From: Tubiluchus corallicola
Taxonomy: Eukaryota; Priapulida; Priapulimorpha; Priapulimorphida; Tubiluchidae
DNA: 64,000 nt
Assembly: GCA_030141605.1 (NCBI GenBank)
Contig: JAQGDQ010000015.1
Span: 188,001-252,000 of the forward strand
Direction: 5' to 3'
The translations under genes and the position numbers were made by a program. Under the pieces are notes generated by a model. That model saw only the letters and a list, made by a program, of their open reading frames with translations, had not been told where the DNA came from and made no database searches. Shown here in pieces: positions 59,701 through 64,000 of the stretch. The stretch's first letter is position 1. Every line of letters starts with the position of its first letter.

Positions 59701-61993
59701 GAACCTTAAATTATTGTATTATCCAATAATTATGTATAAACGGCAACACTACTCCGCAAGAACACCAATCTCGTGAGAAAAACCAAGAGTTAGCTGTAAA
59801 GAACATGGCTGGCACCCTCATCAAAACAACAATATTTAAATGTTATAACGTAATTATTGCATTTTACATTTTAAATTAAAAAATACGCTTTATATGACTG
59901 CATCAGGCAAGTATATGAACACACATAAAATTAAGAAATTTACGGCCAGGTTGGAGATAAAAAAATTACCAGGGCAATTAGAAGTTAACAGAAATATCTT
60001 TATTGTCAGCCTGGGCTAACAGTTTGGTGTTGCAATGCCTAGTGTGCACTACACTACTAAACAGAACCACAATTAAATGTCAAGCCATAATATATAATAG
60101 CATCCCAACAGAGTATCAGCCTGTTTTATTCTGCCTGAACATATATAGCCTATTAATACCAGCCTATTTAATATGGCATCAATTGTTTCTTCTAATGGTT
60201 AGTTAATAATCTCTTATGAAGTTTATTGTATACTTTATTGTATACATACCCTAGCCTATGAGCCCGAATTTGTAAAAAAAGCATTGCTTGTCACTAAAAA
60301 CAACATTGTTTTCAGTTAGCTACCCAGTGAAATACATTTAGCCCACAAGTCTAAGTTTGCAAGAAAGCAGAATTTGCTACTGAAACAAACAAAACAGCCT
60401 TTCAACAGCAAATAACTGTTGTGCCTTAACTTACTGCCTAAATTAAAAAAAAAAAAAATATAAATATAAGGTATCTCAAAAATTACTATACACTTTAATT
60501 TCCACGTTTCTTTTCTAACTGTACTCCAGTCTCAGCAAGCTCTTAAATGAACCAAAAGGGGCCTTTGGCAATTCCTTTATTTATCTTTTGACAAGAACTT
60601 GGAAATTCAGAGCACCGTATTATCTCACTACTTAACAATGAAGTTCTCCAACAAGATGCAGCCATTCCTCACTACTCACGAGCTGTGAGAGACTTTCTCA
60701 ATGCAAGATGCCTGACTTGCCATTGGATTGGCCTCTGAAGCTCTTGAGGTCCCTGAAGAAAGTAGTGAAAATAGCAAAGCCTGCAAGTGCTATAGTTTTT
60801 TCCAGATTTTCGTCTTATTTTTCTAAACCAATCTGTACCAATTTTCAAACATTTTGTTTCGTTTGTTAAACAATATAGAAAATGCAATGTGTATAGTGAC
60901 TTCTGGGACATTTTGTATATAATATAAATGTAAAAAATATTAAACAAGAATATATTTCCAAGAAATTAGAGAAGTTCAGTGAACATTCTAAATCTTAAAT
61001 TTATACTTGACAAAATGAATGATATTTTTCTGTAGTTACTGTAGTTTAAGAATTTATAAATTTAGGTTACCTAGAATCCACGCTTCCGTCAGCATCCGTA
61101 GCCAAAATGTTTTCAACATGTTCAAGCACAGCTTGGGAAGTATTCGCCGTAACCATTCCTGTGCTAGTTACATCATCATTTTCGCTGACAGTACTCGACG
61201 TTCCATCATTTAGTGGCACTTTAGTTATGGAAGGCAAGTCTAGAGGCTGCAACGATATAGAGTTGCCAGCTGGCTCATTTAGTACATTAACACTGCTATC
61301 CGCAGGCAATGGAACATTCTCAGAGTTCTGAGATGGCTTGTTATCTTGCCTCAGTGCACTTACTGCCATCTTGTGATCTGACTGTCCCAGATCTACAGAT
61401 TTGCCATCACTTTTTTGATATACAGATGTGATATTGCTAGAACTCGCTGAACTAGTATCTACTTGTGAATCTTTTGCCGTCAAAACAGGCGGTTGTTCTG
61501 GAGATGGGTCTAAAAAGTCCCGACACATCCAGCGTCCACGATGGAAAGGTTCTCTGCTTTCAATTTTTACCACTTTAAACCTAGACTGTGCACCGTTCGA
61601 CGCAACCATGCTTGGAGACACTCTATCGCTTTCGGATGGACTACTTGCTGCAGAAGAACCTTCTTGATCATCGGTCTTTAAGGAATTATCTAACAAGTCT
61701 GAACAACTCACATCTTCGGTGTGACTTGTTTCGTCTAGATCGTCTAGACTGTCTTCTGCATGATCTGGTCCTGGGTGCAATGTTCCTGCTGTCACACTTG
61801 TTATTTGGAAACCTTTCTTTTTCAACCCTGGTCCATGATCTACACCATCTTCAATAATTTCACTATTTACAGAGCTATCAGTAATTGATCGCTCCAGCAA
61901 ACCAGCAGGCGATTTTAACTTGGAATATCCATCTGCAGTATTAAACTGAAGTTTCTTTGACCCACCTTCACGAGGTTTCAGATTGTCAGTCAT
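43362..61993 (-). CDS. TSC22D: TSC22 domain family gene, long isoform (389 aa, or 402 with the cassette exon)
   Basis: The long isoform joins 61071-61993, 44249-44297 and 43362-43559 in one frame of 389 residues. The N-terminal part carries both conserved long-isoform motifs: [12 protein letters not shown] at about residues 57-68 and [20 protein letters not shown] (with CRDF) at about 137-160. Ser/Asp-rich disordered sequence lies between and after them. The C-terminus has the TSC box ([26 protein letters not shown]) followed by a leucine zipper. TSC22 proteins dimerise through this region; long forms (Bunched A, TSC22D1.1, TSC22D2, TSC22D4) act in growth control and in WNK/NRBP volume signalling. 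The gene is convergent with SERP. Candidate short-form first exons lie in the long intron. Confidence 0.96.
44249..44297 (-). CDS. TSC22D: TSC22 common exon (start of TSC box)
   Basis: 49 nt encoding [16 protein letters not shown] after the split Ser codon. The vertebrate [16 protein letters not shown] is nearly identical. Acceptor TTTTTAG, donor GTGAGT, ends in phase 0. Confidence 0.95.
45714..45752 (-). CDS. Candidate 39-nt cassette exon of TSC22
   Basis: Bounded by TATGTAG and GTATGT on the minus strand. It is exactly 13 codons long and starts and ends in phase 2. It encodes [13 protein letters not shown] (after a split Arg), just ahead of [11 protein letters not shown]. It would extend the long isoform to 402 residues without changing frame. 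The acceptor pyrimidine tract is poor. Confidence 0.5.
50281..50435 (-). CDS. Candidate alternative first exon B of TSC22
   Basis: From ATG at 50435, [20 protein letters not shown] and then [19 protein letters not shown] end at donor GTAGGT in phase 2. It would give a 133-residue short isoform, the usual size of vertebrate short TSC22 proteins. The frame is open upstream to an earlier ATG at 50507. A GC box lies about 345 bp upstream. Of the three candidates this has the best promoter context. Confidence 0.45.
50778..50785 (-). promoter_or_regulatory. GC box upstream of candidate exon B
   Basis: GGGCGGGG inside a short GC-rich patch (50772-50795), unusual in this AT-rich intron and placed as expected for a promoter of exon B. 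Confidence 0.35.
52612..52724 (-). CDS. Candidate alternative first exon C of TSC22
   Basis: From ATG at 52724, 37 codons plus AG end at donor GTACGA in phase 2. The encoded end [11 protein letters not shown] would join [12 protein letters not shown] and give a 119-residue short form. A GC-richer patch with a full CRE palindrome (53186-53193) lies about 460 bp upstream and could be its promoter. The donor is weaker than those of A and B. Confidence 0.3.
54930..55021 (-). CDS. Candidate alternative first exon A of TSC22
   Basis: From ATG at 55021 the frame [20 protein letters not shown] ... YKFLNSLG reaches a good donor GTAAGC in phase 2, exactly the phase needed for the TSC-box exon. It would give a 112-residue short isoform. 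Vertebrate short forms also have about 50 residues before the TSC box, with a hydrophobic SSLLG-like patch that SLG only weakly recalls. An upstream in-frame ATG exists at 55135. Not proven. Confidence 0.4.
55653..56310 (+). pseudogene. LINE reverse-transcriptase C-terminal remnant, with repeat copy B
   Basis: The first 160 bp match the repeat at 21795-21950. The rest reads in three broken plus-strand frames: [48 protein letters not shown] and a closing [20 protein letters not shown]. This order is that of the RT thumb and C-terminal region of CR1/L2-like non-LTR retrotransposons. Two or more frame breaks make it non-functional. It is antisense to TSC22, within its intron. Confidence 0.82.
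56428..56573. repeat. 70-bp tandem duplication
   Basis: Two near-identical 70-bp units (56428-56497 and 56498-56567, one clear mismatch) plus 6 bp of a third, each starting GAAGACATTCTTG. The low divergence implies a recent duplication. Confidence 0.92.
56661..56712. repeat. (AT)26 microsatellite
   Basis: 52 bp of uninterrupted AT between two LINE remnants; likely polymorphic. Confidence 0.97.
56750..57200 (-). pseudogene. LINE reverse-transcriptase remnant
   Basis: The minus strand reads [19 protein letters not shown], a variant of the LYGCETW block. Upstream there are two copies of an [10 protein letters not shown]-like block (normal order: NxxYLGSxLS before LYGCETW). The same family as the remnant at 22150-22950: both share GGTTAAGATGATGACAGC and an ACTTGAATTG ... 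TAATTTAATACA stretch. Multiple stops. Confidence 0.75.
56933..57148. repeat. 121-bp tandem duplication inside a LINE remnant
   Basis: AGCAGACTTCCTAG and the following sequence recur with a 121-bp period (56933 and 57054), duplicating the NFLCLGS-coding stretch. The copies have diverged moderately. Confidence 0.75.
61071..61993 (-). CDS. TSC22D: TSC22 long-isoform first coding exon
   Basis: 923 nt, 307 codons plus two bases. The ATG (AAGATGA, A at -3) is the first in the open frame. Donor GTAACC leaves AG, so the next codon is AGT and joins the TSC-box exon in frame. About 300 nt upstream to 62400 is probably 5' leader. The plus-strand open frames across this exon are antisense shadows. Confidence 0.94.
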
Positions 61994-63321
61994 CTTCCAA
62001 GAAAGGACTGAAGACTTCCGATATACAAGTTTTCAACTGCTGCTAAAGTATCACAATGTAAATCAATAAGCACCAATGCTTTTTTTGCAAAAAAGGCAGG
62101 TAATACTTTGTGCACATGCACTTCTTTCCTGAATGTCGCATGACTCACTTGAAGCAAAAAATGGCACTACTGCTATTAGCTGCGGTCAAAAATGGGATCA
62201 ATAGAAGGTGATTTTTTTAAAAAGACATCAACAAAGTTTTTTCCAAAGCTTCCAGTATAACAGCTACAGATTTGCACTGGGTTACCTATCAGTTAAAGTA
62301 TAATCTGTAGATGACTCAAGTGTTGCACTAGTTTCAACTTGTATCACTTGAAATTTCGAGCAATATCTTCAATGTTCAAAATCTCAGCAACAGCTTCACT
62401 CCATACATACACTAAAATGCAAAAGACAAATTTATCAATTACTAAGAATTAAGTATGCCTGAATAATATTATGCATTTGAAGGAAAATTTCACAAAACTT
62501 AGGTGTAACGTAATATGTAAACTAATATCCTAATTAATACAAAGGTTATTATAATATAAATATAAAGTGCCCAACTAAAACAAATAACTTAGTAATAAGA
62601 TGCTTCATAGCATCAAATAACCAGTTTTTTTACTGAAATAGAATGCAATTGAATTTAGGATTATATGAAAGGGATTAGAGTGTAAACTACTTAAACAATT
62701 AAAAGCAAGAAAAACTTTTGTGAATAAATGGAAAACTGGCAAATTTTAAGTACCCATCAAATGGCCAGAGTAAAAAACCACGCCTTTTCACACTCAGGGT
62801 ATCTTCCTATTATAACATTTTAAGTACATTTGTGGCTCGTATATAAAATTAAATCAAATGAGTTTTGTTTATACATCAATTTGAGTACTGGAAGTAATGT
62901 AAATATAACAGGCTGCAATCAGAATTTAATTAACCTAACTGCTACCTAGAAACCTAGGAAAAAAATCCTAGGTAGACTATGGCCAGACATCTACTCTGTA
63001 CGCAAGCAAAATGCCTGGCAGAATATACACAAACAGTGGCATTATTATACTAATTGCATTGTGAATTTCATTTCATTGCACTCTTCACCTTTAATTTAAG
63101 CTGTTTTTCTGCCCTACTGTAATTAAATGGTAAAAACAGTGGGGAAGCTTGCAAAATCTTACTGTTAAGAAATTGTTGATCATGTTAATTTGTGATTGAG
63201 CACTTAGTCAAATGCATTGGTTGACTGGCTTTCAATAAAATTGATTAATCAGAACAGTGCTACTGATAAATTGGTGGCTGTTAGATACATTACTGGCACT
63301 GAAAGCACATGCCACCTACTT

Positions 63322-63347
63322 CAGGTACCCCTTTTCTTGTCCTTTAA
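63322..63347. repeat. 26-nt sequence shared with 38244-38269, copy 2
   Basis: Same orientation and identical over 26 nt, again ending at TTTAA. Flanks differ apart from scattered bases. Confidence 0.6.
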
Positions 63348-63792
63348 GATTACATACTGTCACACAAAGCTCTCACACCCATACTTCGAAGTTAAAATCC
63401 TGCCCATCAAATTAGTGTAAATACACACAAATTATTTAAGTGTCTTACTCCGACGGTGAATTCCAGCACTCCACATTTTGAAGCTCTTACCCATGCGGTA
63501 ATACACAAATCTTAATTTTAGTGAACAGTCTGAAAACGCGGGATACTGTATTTTCGATTTGTTGACAAGCAAGAAAACTCAACTACATTTAATACTTAAA
63601 ATATGCCAAAGAAACAGATACTGGTGTCACAAAAGAATCTACACGTGTACCATACAGCAAGTCTGGGGAAAATACTCCACGATATAGTACCATATACACC
63701 CAGTAACTCACTAAATCGTAAGAAAACTTTTGTTCAAATTATTAATCAAGTATCAAAACTCCAAAATGGCTGGCTAGACGAATCGAGGGCAG

Positions 63793-63800
63793 TGACGTCA
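63793..63800. promoter_or_regulatory. CRE palindrome TGACGTCA
   Basis: A full CREB/ATF site in a local GC-rich patch about 1.8 kb upstream of the long-isoform ATG. Other full copies are at 31430, 51480 and 53186, plus one near 26989. Confidence 0.35.
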
Positions 63801-64000
63801 TTAGAGTGGGTCGGGTGTTCTCCTTTCGCTACCAAAAGAGGACGCCACGGTACTAAGTTGAATTGATAGCGCTTGCGGCCAGACCATAGATATAATAATT
63901 ACCTAACTACATTTATAACTGCCTATTTAATCATATTAGTGCTGTGTTAGTGCCCAGTTTTAGTGCTCGTCGGATCTAATGCGCAATTACGCACCAATCA

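Larger units (their letters stand above)
44298..61070 (-). other. TSC22 long intron
   Basis: 16.8 kb between the long-isoform exon and the TSC-box exon. Besides the candidate exons it holds LINE remnants (55.65-57.2 kb), a 52-bp (AT)n tract and two local tandem duplications. The stretches 45.8-50.2, 47.4-49.7, 53.5-54.9 and 57.2-61.0 kb show no supportable genes. Long first introns with internal promoters are usual for TSC22 genes. Confidence 0.7.
61994..64000. other. TSC22 5' region
   Basis: The 5' leader and upstream sequence of the TSC22 long isoform. Contains one copy of the shared 26-nt sequence (63322-63347) and, near the right edge (63780-63880), a GC-richer patch with a full CRE palindrome at 63793-63800 that could be a promoter. 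An open frame at 63603-63866 (plus) has no recognisable features and is not called. Confidence 0.45.

Noticed and set aside
61107-61857. Several plus-strand open frames across the TSC22 long exon
   Set aside because: They are antisense to a well-supported coding exon with recognised motifs. Their translations show no family resemblance.
63603-63866. Plus-strand 87-codon open frame near the right edge
   Set aside because: No recognisable motif, no splice context that can be tested in the window, and it overlaps a putative promoter patch.

Overview
This is a 64 kb stretch of an AT-rich, intron-rich animal nuclear genome. All three genes have many or long GT-AG introns and clear animal orthologues. 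The introns carry decayed LINEs, hAT-type MITEs and microsatellites. The proteins are bilaterian-like and not obviously vertebrate, so I infer an invertebrate metazoan and cannot name the phylum from sequence alone. No CRISPR array, tRNA, rRNA or prokaryotic operon was seen.

Layout. (1) Positions 151-32085, minus strand: the first 36 coding exons of ECPAS (ECM29, KIAA0368), the HEAT-repeat proteasome adaptor and scaffold. About 1475 residues are recovered in one unbroken reading frame across all 36 exons. The C-terminal part lies beyond the left edge. (2) Positions 36330-40431, plus strand: a complete three-exon SERP1/SERP2 (RAMP4) gene of 64 aa, a tail-anchored ER protein of the translocon. 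(3) Positions 43362-61993, minus strand: a TSC22 domain family gene. A 923-nt exon encodes the long-isoform N-terminus, including both conserved N-terminal motifs. A 49-nt exon and a terminal exon encode the TSC box and leucine zipper. Inside the 16.8 kb intron I find a 39-nt in-frame cassette-exon candidate and three candidate alternative first exons. All four have the same splice phase as the long exon.

ECPAS and SERP are divergent (about 4.2 kb between start codons). SERP and TSC22 are convergent. From memory, the human paralogue pairs SERP2/TSC22D1 (13q14) and SERP1/TSC22D2 (3q25) also lie next to each other tail to tail, so this looks like an ancient linkage.

Mobile DNA: two hAT-type MITEs with perfect 8-bp target duplications (10853-11126 and 32320-32760); a larger hAT-like element with an imperfect duplication and an unexplained GC-rich core (26519-27911); a possible TTAA-flanked element (30005-30671); and LINE reverse-transcriptase remnants at 21.8-22.9, 37.1-37.6, 55.7-56.3 and 56.75-57.2 kb. 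No intact transposase or reverse transcriptase is present. The most promising observations are the conserved SERP-TSC22 pairing, the multi-start TSC22 architecture and the GC-rich element core.
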